Assembly (NCBI GenBank): GCA_027491255.1
Contig: JAIXWM010000081.1
Location: forward strand, 62,001-126,000
Length of the DNA: 64,000 nt
Source: Rubrivivax sp.
GTDB taxonomy: Bacteria > Pseudomonadota > Gammaproteobacteria > Burkholderiales > Burkholderiaceae_C
Direction of reading: 5' to 3'
Of the stretch, positions 18,252-26,269 are shown piece by piece (positions within the stretch are counted from its first letter, which is position 1; the number at the start of each line of letters is the position of its first letter). Under the pieces are notes generated by a model. The model saw only the letters and a list, made by a program, of their open reading frames with translations, ran no database searches and was not told the origin of the DNA. Both the position numbers and the translations under genes were made by a program.

Positions 18252-18285
18252 GGTCGCACAGCCTGGCTTCATAGGCTGTGCGACC
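18252..18285 (+). terminator. Strong hairpin without U-run between the Gly-rich gene and the next gene
   Basis: GGTCGCACAGCCT and AGGCTGTGCGACC form a perfect 13-base-pair stem with an 8-base loop, 18 bases after the stop of the Gly-rich gene. It is followed by CCTTCA rather than a run of T, so it is not a classical terminator. It may act as an attenuator or as a 3' stabiliser that raises the level of the first gene's message relative to the rest of the operon. Confidence 0.6.
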
Positions 18286-18322
18286 CCTTCACCCAAACCG
18301 CGCCATCCGTGGAGGTTCATCC

Positions 18323-18766
18323 ATGTGCACTCGAATCCAAACAACTGGTCTGGTACTGGTTTCCATGGTCACTCTGACAGGGCTTTCTCATGCTGCGCAG
18401 GACTCGGCAGGCGGGCGGGTTGATGGCGCCGAAGTCGTTGTCTCCAAGGCAACGGCTGAAGTCGCCGCGCTCGAGCCCGACAAGCCTGCGCGGTCGACCA
18501 CGTCTCAGGGGCCCGGCTTCCTTCGTGGCGGCAAGGCCGTGGGCGTCTCCAGGCTCGCAGCCAGCCGCGGCGGTACTGCCGTGGCCAGCGACATGCAACT
18601 GCAGGGCGTTGTCGGCGACAACCGTGTCAGCGACGCCGTCACTGGAAGCAATCTCATCACGCAGGGAGCCTTCAACGGCGCTGCGGGCGTGCCCGTGGTG
18701 ATTCAGAACAGCGGCAACAACGTGCTGATCCAGAACGCCACCATCATCAACCTGCAACTCAAATGA
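18323..18766 (+). CDS. Small exported protein with C-terminus like the Gly-rich protein, putative minor subunit
   Basis: The ATG at 18323 follows GGAGG and starts a 147-aa protein with a signal peptide (VLVSMVTLTGLSHAAQ). Residues 76-110 contain SRLAASRGG and MQLQGVVGDN, and 115-146 contain GAFNG and VVIQNSGNNVLIQNATIIN. Both blocks match the Gly-rich protein upstream (TSRLNG..VQIQGVGN and GTFNL..VVTQNSGMAALVQQS), suggesting a paralogous pair without the Gly tract here. Curli (CsgA/CsgB) and Fap (FapC/FapB) also pair a major with a minor subunit, but homology to them is not claimed. Confidence 0.75.
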   Translation: MCTRIQTTGLVLVSMVTLTGLSHAAQDSAGGRVDGAEVVVSKATAEVAALEPDKPARSTTSQGPGFLRGGKAVGVSRLAASRGGTAVASDMQLQGVVGDNRVSDAVTGSNLITQGAFNGAAGVPVVIQNSGNNVLIQNATIINLQLK

Positions 18767-18791
18767 GCGGGCTGCCCGCCCGAGGACCACG

Positions 18792-19493
18792 ATGAGATTC
18801 ATCCTCATGCTGTGCGGCTTGGTGCCGATGTGCATTGCCGCGGTGGCGTCGCCGGGCGCCGCGCAGGCCGGTAGCGCCGATGTGCCTGTCCAGGCGGGCG
18901 GGGGCTACTCGGTGCGGGTTGCCAGCCTGAAGGAGGCGCGCCAGCGGCGCACCATCATCCAGCAGTTCGATTTCAGTTGCGGCTCGGCGGCCGTCGCCAC
19001 CCTGTTGACGCATCACTACCGGTTTCCCGTGACGGAGCAGGCCGTGTTCGAGGCCATGTTCAACAGCGGTGATCCGGAAAAGATCAAGGTCGAGGGCTTC
19101 TCGCTGCTGGACATGAGGCGCTTTCTGGAGTCCCACGGCTTCCAGGCCGATGGCTTCGAGGCCACGCTCGAGCAACTGGGCGAAGCCGGCCTGCCGGCGA
19201 TCGCACTCATCAACGAGCAGGGCTACAACCATTTCGTCGTGATCAAGGGTTTGCGTGACGGGCGGGTGCTGATCGGAGATCCCGCCAGCGGCACCCGGGC
19301 GCTCACGCAGAAGTCCTTCGAGGCCCTGTGGAGCAACCGCATCCTGTTTGTCGTGAGCAACCGGCAGGACCTTGCGCTGTTCAACACCGACGCGGACTGG
19401 CGCACCGTGCCGCGCGCCCCGCTGGCCAAAGGCATCGCGCGGGAAAGCCTGGCGGGCATCGTCATGCCGAAGCTCGGCCCGGCGGACCACTGA
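18792..19493 (+). CDS. Exported C39-like cysteine peptidase (FapD-like)
   Basis: The 233-aa product has a signal peptide ending PGAAQA and one papain-like C39 domain. The catalytic set is present: Gln and Cys in QQFDFSCGSAAVATLL (about residues 57-72), His in GYNHFVVIKGL and Asp in IGDPASG. There is no ABC transporter part, unlike bacteriocin exporters. Stand-alone exported C39 proteins of this form occur in Fap operons as FapD, where they are required for fibre export. Here it is third in a four-gene unit, 25 bases after the small exported protein, so it may trim or help to secrete its neighbours. Confidence 0.88.
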   Translation: MRFILMLCGLVPMCIAAVASPGAAQAGSADVPVQAGGGYSVRVASLKEARQRRTIIQQFDFSCGSAAVATLLTHHYRFPVTEQAVFEAMFNSGDPEKIKVEGFSLLDMRRFLESHGFQADGFEATLEQLGEAGLPAIALINEQGYNHFVVIKGLRDGRVLIGDPASGTRALTQKSFEALWSNRILFVVSNRQDLALFNTDADWRTVPRAPLAKGIARESLAGIVMPKLGPADH

Positions 19494-19511
19494 ACCTGAT
19501 GAGAGCAGCGT

Positions 19512-20165
19512 ATGACCACCCGACTTTCCTTCGCCTGTCGCACCGGTGTTACCCTGTCTTGCCTGACGGCGGCAGCCCACTGCGCCGCGGCGGCACAGCT
19601 CGATGTGCTGCCAGCCGATGCTCCGCTCGCAGCGCCATCGCCTGCAGCCTGTGACGCCGCGCCTTGTGCCGCAGCATCGGCGTCGCTGCATCCAGGGTTG
19701 GCGTCGGGTGCGCGCAATCCGCAGCGCACCTTCCCCCGTTGGCGTGGTGTCGCGGCTGCGGTCAGCGAGCAGACCTTGGGCGCCCTGCGCGGTGGCTTCC
19801 AGACCGCCGGCGGGCTTCAGTTGAGCTTCGGCATCGAGCGCATGGTCTACATCAACGGCGCCCTGACCACCAGCACGCGAATCACTGTCGCGGGCTTCGG
19901 CGGCCTCGCTGGGGAGGTAGCGCCACGCCTTGTGCGCGGTGGCGACTCCGGTCTGTCACTGGTGCGCAACGGTGTCGGCAACACCTTCGTCGCCGGACTG
20001 CTTCCTCCATCGACCCAGGCCACCGTGATCCAGAACACGTTGAATGATCAGCACATCCAATCGCTCACGTTCATCAGCGCCCAAGCCAACAGCTTGGCTG
20101 TGCTGCGGTCGTGGAACCTGCAGATGTCGATCCGCGATGCCGTGACAGGCTCGCTGCGTCGCTGA
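19512..20165 (+). CDS. Exported protein of unknown function in the matrix-like operon
   Basis: The 217-aa product starts 18 bases after the peptidase gene and has an N-terminal signal-like segment (VTLSCLTAAAHCAAAAQ). The middle is Ala/Pro/Cys-rich; the C-terminal half has GGFQTAGGLQLSFGIERMVYING, RNGVGNTFVAG and VIQNTLNDQHIQSLTFISAQ. The VIQN...IQ block recalls the C-termini of the two earlier exported proteins, so it may be a third, more distant member or an assembly factor. No named family was recognised. Confidence 0.7.
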   Translation: MTTRLSFACRTGVTLSCLTAAAHCAAAAQLDVLPADAPLAAPSPAACDAAPCAAASASLHPGLASGARNPQRTFPRWRGVAAAVSEQTLGALRGGFQTAGGLQLSFGIERMVYINGALTTSTRITVAGFGGLAGEVAPRLVRGGDSGLSLVRNGVGNTFVAGLLPPSTQATVIQNTLNDQHIQSLTFISAQANSLAVLRSWNLQMSIRDAVTGSLRR

Positions 20166-20194
20166 GGTCGTGCTGCGTACACCGGTGCACGTGC

Positions 20195-20216
20195 GCCGGG
20201 CGCTGGAGCGCCCGGC
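20195..20216. terminator. GC-rich hairpin between convergent genes
   Basis: GCCGGGCGC and GCGCCCGGC form a perfect 9-bp stem with a TGGA loop, followed by GGCTTT. It lies between the stop of the last operon gene (20165) and the stop of the convergent barrel gene (20225), where a bidirectional terminator is expected. The T-run is short, so strength is uncertain. Confidence 0.5.
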
Positions 20217-20224
20217 GGCTTTCG

Positions 20225-21322
20225 CTACAGCGAAAATGGCATGCGCACCGTCATCGTCATGTCAGGCGTGTCGCGCGTGACCCCCACTCCCAGCGACACG
20301 TTGATCGATCGCTTGGGCGTGGTCTTGAACGACCATCCCAACAGCAGTGTGCCGAGCTGGACACGAACCGCGTCGGACGCGGCGACTCCGTTCTGACGCG
20401 TCTTGCCCACCGAGCTGTGGTCGTACCCGAGGCTGAACGACGAGCGCTCGTTCAGCGCCAGGCCCATGCCGAAGTTGAAGCCGAAGATGCGTCCCGGCTG
20501 GATGGTGCCGGGGATCAACTCCGGGCCGGCTTCTGTCTGGCGAGTGACGTCGCTGCGCTTGATGCTGTGGAGCAGGCTCACACTGCCGAAGAAGACCACC
20601 GGGTCCGACGGGAACAACATGGTCAGCCCCGGCTGCACCCCCCAGAAGCCTGAACCCGTGGGCAGCGTGGCCTGCACGCCGTCGCCCAGGCCGGGCACGT
20701 TGGTGCGCGTCACCACCTGGAAAGGGTCGCGGCCGGTTCGGCTCTTCACGCGCAGGCTGCCCACGAAATACGGCACGCCCGCGCCGCCTTCGTTGAGCTG
20801 GTAGCGCAGCGTGGCTTCCACGTCCCCCACATCGTTGCCGCTCGCGTCGAAGGCGGTGGGTTGGTCGGGCGCGGGGTCGTCCAGCACGCGGCGGCCGATG
20901 CTGGTGTCCTGCCGGCGCACCACGGGCAAACGGGCTTCGACTTCCAGTCGGTTGGTGACGCCGTAGCGTGACGTGAGGGTTGCCGTGAACGTGTTGCGCT
21001 TGACCTCCCGCACGTCGACCACCCCGATCAGCAGCGCTGGGATCACGGTGTATCCCACCAGAGCGATACGGTTACTCGATGAGTAGGCGTACTGAAGCGA
21101 AGGCTCGATCGTCAGGCTGCCAGCGGGTGAGAGCACACCTGGTTGCTCGAAGATCTGCGCTCCCGTGTCGGTGGAAAGACGGTCCTGGGAATCGGTGGCG
21201 GCCGTCCCCGGCGCGACCTCCTGTGCCCAGGAGGTGCCGGTTGGCACCGCAACGGCGCCCAGGGTCAAGGTCAGCGCGCGGCACAACTGCGCAATGGACA
21301 AGGGCGTTTGCTGAACGTTCAT
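20225..21322 (-). CDS. Outer-membrane beta-barrel, putative channel of the matrix-like locus
   Basis: From the ATG at 21322 the product is 365 aa with a signal peptide (ALTLTLGAVAVPTGTSWAQ). The mature part is a series of amphipathic strands (GSLTIEPSLQYAYSSS, YGVTNRLEVEARLPVVRR, FFGSVSLLHSIKRS) and ends TPDMTMTVRMPFSL, with a terminal beta-signal-like strand. It resembles the broad family of transporter or MetA-pathway-type barrels. It lacks the N-terminal coiled coil of FapF, so it is at best an analogue. It points toward the operon and lies just after the sigma-54 activator gene on the same strand, with which it may be co-transcribed. Confidence 0.78.
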   Translation of the reverse strand: MNVQQTPLSIAQLCRALTLTLGAVAVPTGTSWAQEVAPGTAATDSQDRLSTDTGAQIFEQPGVLSPAGSLTIEPSLQYAYSSSNRIALVGYTVIPALLIGVVDVREVKRNTFTATLTSRYGVTNRLEVEARLPVVRRQDTSIGRRVLDDPAPDQPTAFDASGNDVGDVEATLRYQLNEGGAGVPYFVGSLRVKSRTGRDPFQVVTRTNVPGLGDGVQATLPTGSGFWGVQPGLTMLFPSDPVVFFGSVSLLHSIKRSDVTRQTEAGPELIPGTIQPGRIFGFNFGMGLALNERSSFSLGYDHSSVGKTRQNGVAASDAVRVQLGTLLLGWSFKTTPKRSINVSLGVGVTRDTPDMTMTVRMPFSL

Positions 21323-21472
21323 CGTGGCTTTCGCAGGCCCGCGGGGCCCAGGTGACGGGCTCCGTAGGCTAATTTTCTCGACGGTCGGCCGCATTGAGGC
21401 GACGCATGCCGGGTCGGGGGACGACGCCGAATCGGTCCTGCTGCAGGCGGGCATTCGAGGCAGGACAGCCCT

Positions 21473-22807
21473 TCAGACCTGAGCTCCATGCTTGGCCATC
21501 AGCCGATACATCGTCATGCGCGACACGCCCAGCCACCTCGCAGCCTGAGATACGTTCCTGCGCGCCAGGTCCAGGCTGCTGTGGACCGCACGACGTTCGG
21601 CGTCGAGACGTACATCGGCCAGCCCGATCCCGTCGGTCAGGCTCTTGCCAGGTTCGGGCAAGTCCAGGTCGGCCGGCGTGATGTAGCGGCCATCGGCCAT
21701 GACCACCGCGCTGCGCACGCGATTGACCAATTCGCGCACGTTCCCCGGCCAATCGTGGGCTGCCATGGCAGACAGCGCGGCGGGGCTGAAGCCTTTCAGG
21801 CAGGCGTTGGCCTCATGCGCGAACTGGCCGAAGAAGTGCCGGGCCAGGAGCTCGATGTCGCTTCGGCGTTCCCGCAGCGGCGGCACGGTGAGGCTGAGGA
21901 CCTTCAACCGGTAATAGAGGTCGTGCCGGAACCTTCCCGCTGCCATGGCGCGTTCCAGGTCGACATGGGTGGCAGCGATGACCCGCACGTCGAGTTGCAG
22001 GCGGCTTGTGGAGCCCAGGCGCATGACCACCTTGTCCTGCAGGAACCGCAGCAGGCTGACCTGCACGTCCATCGACAGGTCGCCGATCTCGTCCAGGAAC
22101 ACCGTTCCATGGTTGGCGGCCTCGAAGATGCCGGTCTTGTCCCGGTCGGCCCCGGTAAAGGCGCCCCGCACATGGCCGAAGAGTTCGGACTGCACCAGGG
22201 CGGCAGGAATGGCGCTGCAGTTGATGGAGACGAACGGCGCCTGCGCCCGCGCCGAGCCACGCTGGATGGCCTGCGCCGCCAACTCCTTGCCCGTGCCGCT
22301 CTCGCCGCCAATGAGCACCGGCGCACAGACCGGTGCGAGGCGTTTGATCTGCCGCAGCAGCACCCGGATCGCAGGACTGCGGCCCAGGATGCCGCTCTGA
22401 GCCGACGGCACCTCGTCGTCCTCCGGGGAGCGGTGAAGAGCGGCGCGTCCCAGGGCATGCCCGAGCGTGCCGAGCAGTCGCTCGCTGTCAATGGGCATTG
22501 TGTGGTGATCGAACAGGTGATCGAGGATCAGGCTGTGCCACGCTGGCGACTCCAATGCATCGGGCCGGAAGACGCCTATCCATTCGATGTCTCTTCGCTG
22601 GCGCAGGAACCACTCCCACTCTGCCGCCGAAGCGGCCGCGCCGGGAAGCAGCAGGCCCACGTCGAAGTGTTCCGCGCTGGTTGCGCGCAACGCGGCCGTC
22701 AGCGTGCCCACGATGCGCAACCGCCAGCCCGCCCGGCTCAGGATGTCGTGCAGCGCGCTGTGCGCTGAATGATCTTCCACGATGCACACGACCTGACGCT
22801 TCGACAT
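21473..22807 (-). CDS. VpsR-like sigma-54 transcriptional activator
   Basis: The 444-aa protein has a receiver-like N-terminus (about 1-115) that keeps the VCIVEDHS start but lacks an obvious phosphorylatable Asp in the usual context, an AAA+ domain (Walker A GESGTGKELAAQAI, GAFTGADRDKTGIFEAA, Walker B GTVFLDEIGDLS, HDLYYRLKVLSL), and a Fis-type helix-turn-helix at the end (NVSQAARWLGVSRMTMYRLM). The intact GAFTGA loop indicates real sigma-54 contact. The arrangement resembles VpsR, a c-di-GMP-responsive biofilm activator. The -24/-12 promoter at 16490 is its most likely target, and a GGDEF-EAL gene lies close by. Confidence 0.93.
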   Translation of the reverse strand: MSKRQVVCIVEDHSAHSALHDILSRAGWRLRIVGTLTAALRATSAEHFDVGLLLPGAAASAAEWEWFLRQRRDIEWIGVFRPDALESPAWHSLILDHLFDHHTMPIDSERLLGTLGHALGRAALHRSPEDDEVPSAQSGILGRSPAIRVLLRQIKRLAPVCAPVLIGGESGTGKELAAQAIQRGSARAQAPFVSINCSAIPAALVQSELFGHVRGAFTGADRDKTGIFEAANHGTVFLDEIGDLSMDVQVSLLRFLQDKVVMRLGSTSRLQLDVRVIAATHVDLERAMAAGRFRHDLYYRLKVLSLTVPPLRERRSDIELLARHFFGQFAHEANACLKGFSPAALSAMAAHDWPGNVRELVNRVRSAVVMADGRYITPADLDLPEPGKSLTDGIGLADVRLDAERRAVHSSLDLARRNVSQAARWLGVSRMTMYRLMAKHGAQV

Positions 22808-23152
22808 CCAGTGACTCTCCTTCGTGACATCAAGGGCCCCCCAGGCCCATCCGGCCTTCGCTGCGGCGCCAGCCCGCAGCGCGAGGCGGGTGCGGCCCGC
22901 GCCGGCAGCAGCAGCTGCTGCTGCAAAGCAGGAGTTTCACGACGAGCCAGCCCGAAACGACTGCGCCTGAGCAAGCGCGTTGATCGCGGCAGACCGGGCC
23001 ACCGACCCGAGGAGATGCCGCGGCGCGGCTGCGCATGCGGCCCATGACCAGGCGGGCCTGCTGTTCGATGTCGCCCCCGGCGGGAGCGAGGCCAGCCCGC
23101 GCTGTGGAACGCGGATGTCGTCGACATCACTGCCCGTTGCGGGCATGGCATG
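22808..23152. other. Non-coding stretch upstream of the sigma-54 activator
   Basis: No supported gene is seen. Short open frames on both strands have no family features. The only structure noted is a perfect 20-base palindrome of CAG/CTG triplets at 22905-22924, which could form a hairpin. The stretch must hold the activator's promoter, but no clear -10/-35 pair was found. Confidence 0.45.
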
Positions 23153-23242
23153 TGGCGGAAGCGGTGGGATTCGAACCCACGGAGGGGATCAACCCTCGCC
23201 GGTTTTCAAGACCGGTGCCTTAAACCGCTCGGCCACGCTTCC
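23153..23242 (-). tRNA. tRNA-Ser(UGA)
   Basis: On the minus strand the sequence folds as a class II tRNA with a long variable arm: acceptor stem GGAAGCG/CGCTTCC, anticodon loop CTTGAAA with anticodon TGA, T-loop GGTTCGAATCC, and an encoded CCA at the 3' end (23153-23155). The UGA anticodon reads UCA and related serine codons. Total length is 90 bases including CCA, normal for tRNA-Ser. Confidence 0.97.
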
Positions 23243-23322
23243 TCAGCGCCGAGATCATACGTCGCCCGCCTCGACACGCCCCGCATGGGCTGGGGCCGCG
23301 TGTGGCGCGATGCCCCTTGTCT

Positions 23323-24144
23323 TCAACCGGGCACCTGTGCCTGCGGGCAGGGGACCTGGACGATCTCGCGCCGGCCGCCGTCGATGCGGGCGGCGCTGAG
23401 GCTGCCGCCCCAGACGCAGCCGGTGTCCAGACCGAGCAGGTCGGGGCGGTCGACGAGGCCGAGCGTGCTCCAGTGGCCGAAGGCGATGGGCGTGCCCGCG
23501 CTGCGCCGGTCAGGCAACTCGAACCACGGCCGATGCCCTGGGGGGGCAGCGGCCGCCCCCTCCTTGGTGACGAGGTCCAGCGTGCCGTCCGCAGCGCAGA
23601 AACGGATGCGCGTGAAGGCATTCACCACGAAACGCCAGCGCTCGACGCCCTGCAGGTCATCGCGCCAGCGGCCCGGTTCGTTGCCGTACATCTGGTGCAT
23701 GAACTCGCCCAGGTTCGGGCCCTGGAGCACAGCCTCGACCTCGGCGGCGAGCCCCAGCGCCTGCGTCGCCGACCAGCTCGGCGCCAGGCCGGCATGAACG
23801 CACAGCCAGCCGGACTCGACCAGGGCCAGGCGAGACGCGCGCAACCACTCGATCCAGGCGTCGCGGTCGGGGGCGTCGAGGATGTCGCCGAAGGTGTCGC
23901 CCGCATGACGCTTGCGCGCGCCGTGTGCCACGGCCAGCAGGTGCAGGTCGTGGTTGCCGAGCACCCATTGCGCCGAGCCTTCCAGCGCGCGCAGGCGGCG
24001 CAGCACCTGCAAGGACGCCGGACCGCGGTTGACCAGGTCGCCAAGGGCGACGAGCCGGTCGCGTGACGGGGAAAAACCGTACGCGCTGAGCAGGCGCTCG
24101 AGCGCGCCGCAGCAGCCTTGGATGTCACCGATCAGCAGGACCAT
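23323..24144 (-). CDS. apaH: Bis(5'-nucleosyl)-tetraphosphatase, symmetrical (ApaH)
   Basis: ApaH splits Ap4A into two ADP and belongs to the calcineurin-like metallophosphatases. From the ATG at 24144 the product is 273 aa, the family length. Metal-binding motifs are in place: GDIQGCCGALERLL at the start, GDLVNRGPASLQVLRRL, GNHDLHLLAV and HAGLAPSWS. An upstream in-frame ATG at 24168 lies closer to a GGAGGG site but would add eight residues ahead of the conserved start. Confidence 0.95.
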   Translation of the reverse strand: MVLLIGDIQGCCGALERLLSAYGFSPSRDRLVALGDLVNRGPASLQVLRRLRALEGSAQWVLGNHDLHLLAVAHGARKRHAGDTFGDILDAPDRDAWIEWLRASRLALVESGWLCVHAGLAPSWSATQALGLAAEVEAVLQGPNLGEFMHQMYGNEPGRWRDDLQGVERWRFVVNAFTRIRFCAADGTLDLVTKEGAAAAPPGHRPWFELPDRRSAGTPIAFGHWSTLGLVDRPDLLGLDTGCVWGGSLSAARIDGGRREIVQVPCPQAQVPG

Positions 24145-24206
24145 GGGCCCGATTCTGCTACCCTCCATGCCCTCATCACAGGTCACCGCCCCCGCCGGCG
24201 GCGCGC

Positions 24207-25508
24207 ATGGATCTGCTCCTGCTGCTTTTTCTGGTCATTTTGAACGGCGCCTTTGCCATGTCCGAGATGGCGCTGACGGCCAGTCGCAAGGCCCGGCTGC
24301 AGGTGCTGGTGGAGGCGGGCGAGGGCGGTGCCCAGGCGGCGCTCGACCTGCACGAGAACCCGACGAAATTCCTCTCGACGGTGCAGATCGGCATCACCTC
24401 GATCGGCGTGCTCAACGGCATCGTCGGCGAGGCCGCGTTCTCGCGCCCGCTGGCGCAGTGGATCGACGCGACGCTGCCGGTGCAGCCGGAGACGGCGCAG
24501 TGGATGGCCACCGGTCTGGTCGTGCTCATCATCACGGTGCTCACCATCATCTTCGGCGAGCTCGTTCCCAAGCGCGTGGGGCAGATGTTCCCGGAGACCG
24601 TGGCGCGCCTGGTGGCGCGGCCGATGAACTGGCTGTCCACCGCCACCCGCCCGCTCGTGCTGCTGCTGGGCGCCAGCACCGAGGGGGTGCTGCGGCTGCT
24701 CGGCCTGCACGGGCGCGTCGCCCGCGGCGTGACCGAGGAGGAGATCGCCGCCAGCCTGGAGGAGGGCGTCGATGCCGGCGTGATCGAGGCCCAGGAGCAC
24801 CAGATGGTGCGCAACGTGTTCCGCCTGGACGAGCGCCAGATCGGCTCGATGATGGTGCCGCGTGCCGAGATCGCCTGGCTCGACGCGCAGGCGCCCTTCG
24901 AGCAGACGCTGGCCGTGATGGCCGAGCGCAACCATTCGCGCTACCCGGTGTGCCGTGGCGGCCTGGACGACGTGATCGGCGTGCTGCCGGCGCACCGGCT
25001 CGTCGGCCCGGTGGCGCAAGGCCGCCCGTTGGACCTGACCGAGCACCTGCAGTCCCCGGTCTTCGTGCCCGAGACGCTCACCGGCATGGAGTTGCTGGAG
25101 CACCTGCGCGCCTCGTCCACCGAACTCGTGCTGGTGGTGGACGAGTACGGCGCGGTCCAGGGCCTGATTTCGGAGCGCGACGTGCTCGAGGCCATCACCG
25201 GCGAGTTCGCAGCCCCGGCCGGGCAGGACGCCTGGGCCGTGCGGCGCGATGACGGCAGCTGGCTCATGGAAGGCCTCATACCGGTTCCCGAATTGAAGGA
25301 TAGGCTGGAATTGAGGGATCTTCCGGATGAAGACCGTGGACGCTACAACACGCTGGCTGGCATGATCATGCTTTTGCTCGGGCGCCTGCCCAGGATCACC
25401 GACACCGTCGAGTGGCAGGGCTGGTGCTTCGAGGTCGTGGACCTGGACGGCAAGCGCATCGACAAGGTGCTGGTTCGTCGACTCGCACAGACTGGAGACT
25501 TTCCGTGA
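24207..25508 (+). CDS. CNNM/CorC-type membrane protein (hemolysin family, UPF0053)
   Basis: The 433-aa product has an N-terminal DUF21/CNNM membrane domain (hydrophobic segments within about 1-190, including NEGAFAMSEMAL-like text at the start and VVLIITVLTIIFGELVPKRV), a CBS pair at about 205-325 (MMVPRAEIAWLD, LVVDEYGAVQGLISERDVLEAITGE) and a C-terminal CorC_HlyC transporter-associated domain. Members are implicated in Mg2+/Co2+ homeostasis; the historical hemolysin name is misleading. It shares a 4-base GTGA overlap with the next gene, so the two are translationally coupled. Confidence 0.92.
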   Translation: MDLLLLLFLVILNGAFAMSEMALTASRKARLQVLVEAGEGGAQAALDLHENPTKFLSTVQIGITSIGVLNGIVGEAAFSRPLAQWIDATLPVQPETAQWMATGLVVLIITVLTIIFGELVPKRVGQMFPETVARLVARPMNWLSTATRPLVLLLGASTEGVLRLLGLHGRVARGVTEEEIAASLEEGVDAGVIEAQEHQMVRNVFRLDERQIGSMMVPRAEIAWLDAQAPFEQTLAVMAERNHSRYPVCRGGLDDVIGVLPAHRLVGPVAQGRPLDLTEHLQSPVFVPETLTGMELLEHLRASSTELVLVVDEYGAVQGLISERDVLEAITGEFAAPAGQDAWAVRRDDGSWLMEGLIPVPELKDRLELRDLPDEDRGRYNTLAGMIMLLLGRLPRITDTVEWQGWCFEVVDLDGKRIDKVLVRRLAQTGDFP

Positions 25509-26269
25509 TCAATCCTCTGTTGTTCAAGAAGGCGGTGGCCATCGAGGCGGGCGCGCACCGCGCTTTGCGCATCAAGCCCGCTTCGCGCGACTGGTCGGTG
25601 GCTGGCGAGCTGAACGCGATGTTCCTGGCGACGGCGGAGTTCGCCGACGCCAGCGCCGACTACCCCATCGTCTTCGTCGATGCGGGCGCGGACGCGCAAG
25701 GCAACCGGCAGGTGGCGCCGGTCGCGGTGTTCGGTCTGCAGGAAAAGGAAAACCTCTACGTCGAGGACGGCCGCTGGCGCGTGAACTACATCCCGGCGCT
25801 CCTGCAGGCCTACCCCTTCGGCATCGCCCGCATCGACGAGGCGCGCGTGGCTGTGGTCATGGACGAGTCCTGGACGGGCTGGTCCACCACGGAAGGCGCG
25901 GCGCTGTTCGACGAGCAGGGACAGCCGTCGGATTACCTCAAGGGCATGCGCGACCAGCTCGAACGTGTCGAGGCCGAGATCCAGCGCACGCGCCTGTTCG
26001 GCAAGCTGATGCTGGACGCCGACCTGCTGGCGGCGATGCGTTTCGACGCCACGCTCGGCGACGGTCAGAAGATCGCTGTCGAGGGGTTCATGGCCGTCGA
26101 CGAGAAGAAGCTCGCCGCGCTGCCCGACGCCAAGGTCCTGGAATTCCACCGCAACGGTGTCCTGGGCCTGATCCACGCGCACCAGATCTCGATGCGCCAC
26201 ATGCGTCGCCTGATCGGCTGGCGTCAGGCGCGCGAGCGCGGCACGGCAGCGCCAGCGGCTGCAGCCTGA
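25505..26269 (+). CDS. SapC-family protein
   Basis: The GTG at 25505 overlaps the stop of the previous gene and gives 254 aa. It has the SapC family pattern: INPLLFKKAVAIEAGAHRALR at the start, FLATAEFADASADYPIVFV, LYVEDGRWRVNYIPALLQAYPF, and a C-terminal LEFHRNGVLGLIHAHQISMRHM. SapC-like proteins are soluble and poorly understood; the name comes from a Campylobacter S-layer-linked locus and does not prove an S-layer role. Its last 46 bases overlap the convergent GntR gene. Confidence 0.9.
   Translation: MINPLLFKKAVAIEAGAHRALRIKPASRDWSVAGELNAMFLATAEFADASADYPIVFVDAGADAQGNRQVAPVAVFGLQEKENLYVEDGRWRVNYIPALLQAYPFGIARIDEARVAVVMDESWTGWSTTEGAALFDEQGQPSDYLKGMRDQLERVEAEIQRTRLFGKLMLDADLLAAMRFDATLGDGQKIAVEGFMAVDEKKLAALPDAKVLEFHRNGVLGLIHAHQISMRHMRRLIGWRQARERGTAAPAAAA

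Noticed and set aside
21323..21472. Second sigma-54 promoter for the barrel gene on the minus strand
   Set aside because: The only GG-N10-GC match lies a few bases from the ATG, with poor flanking bases, so transcription would start inside the gene.
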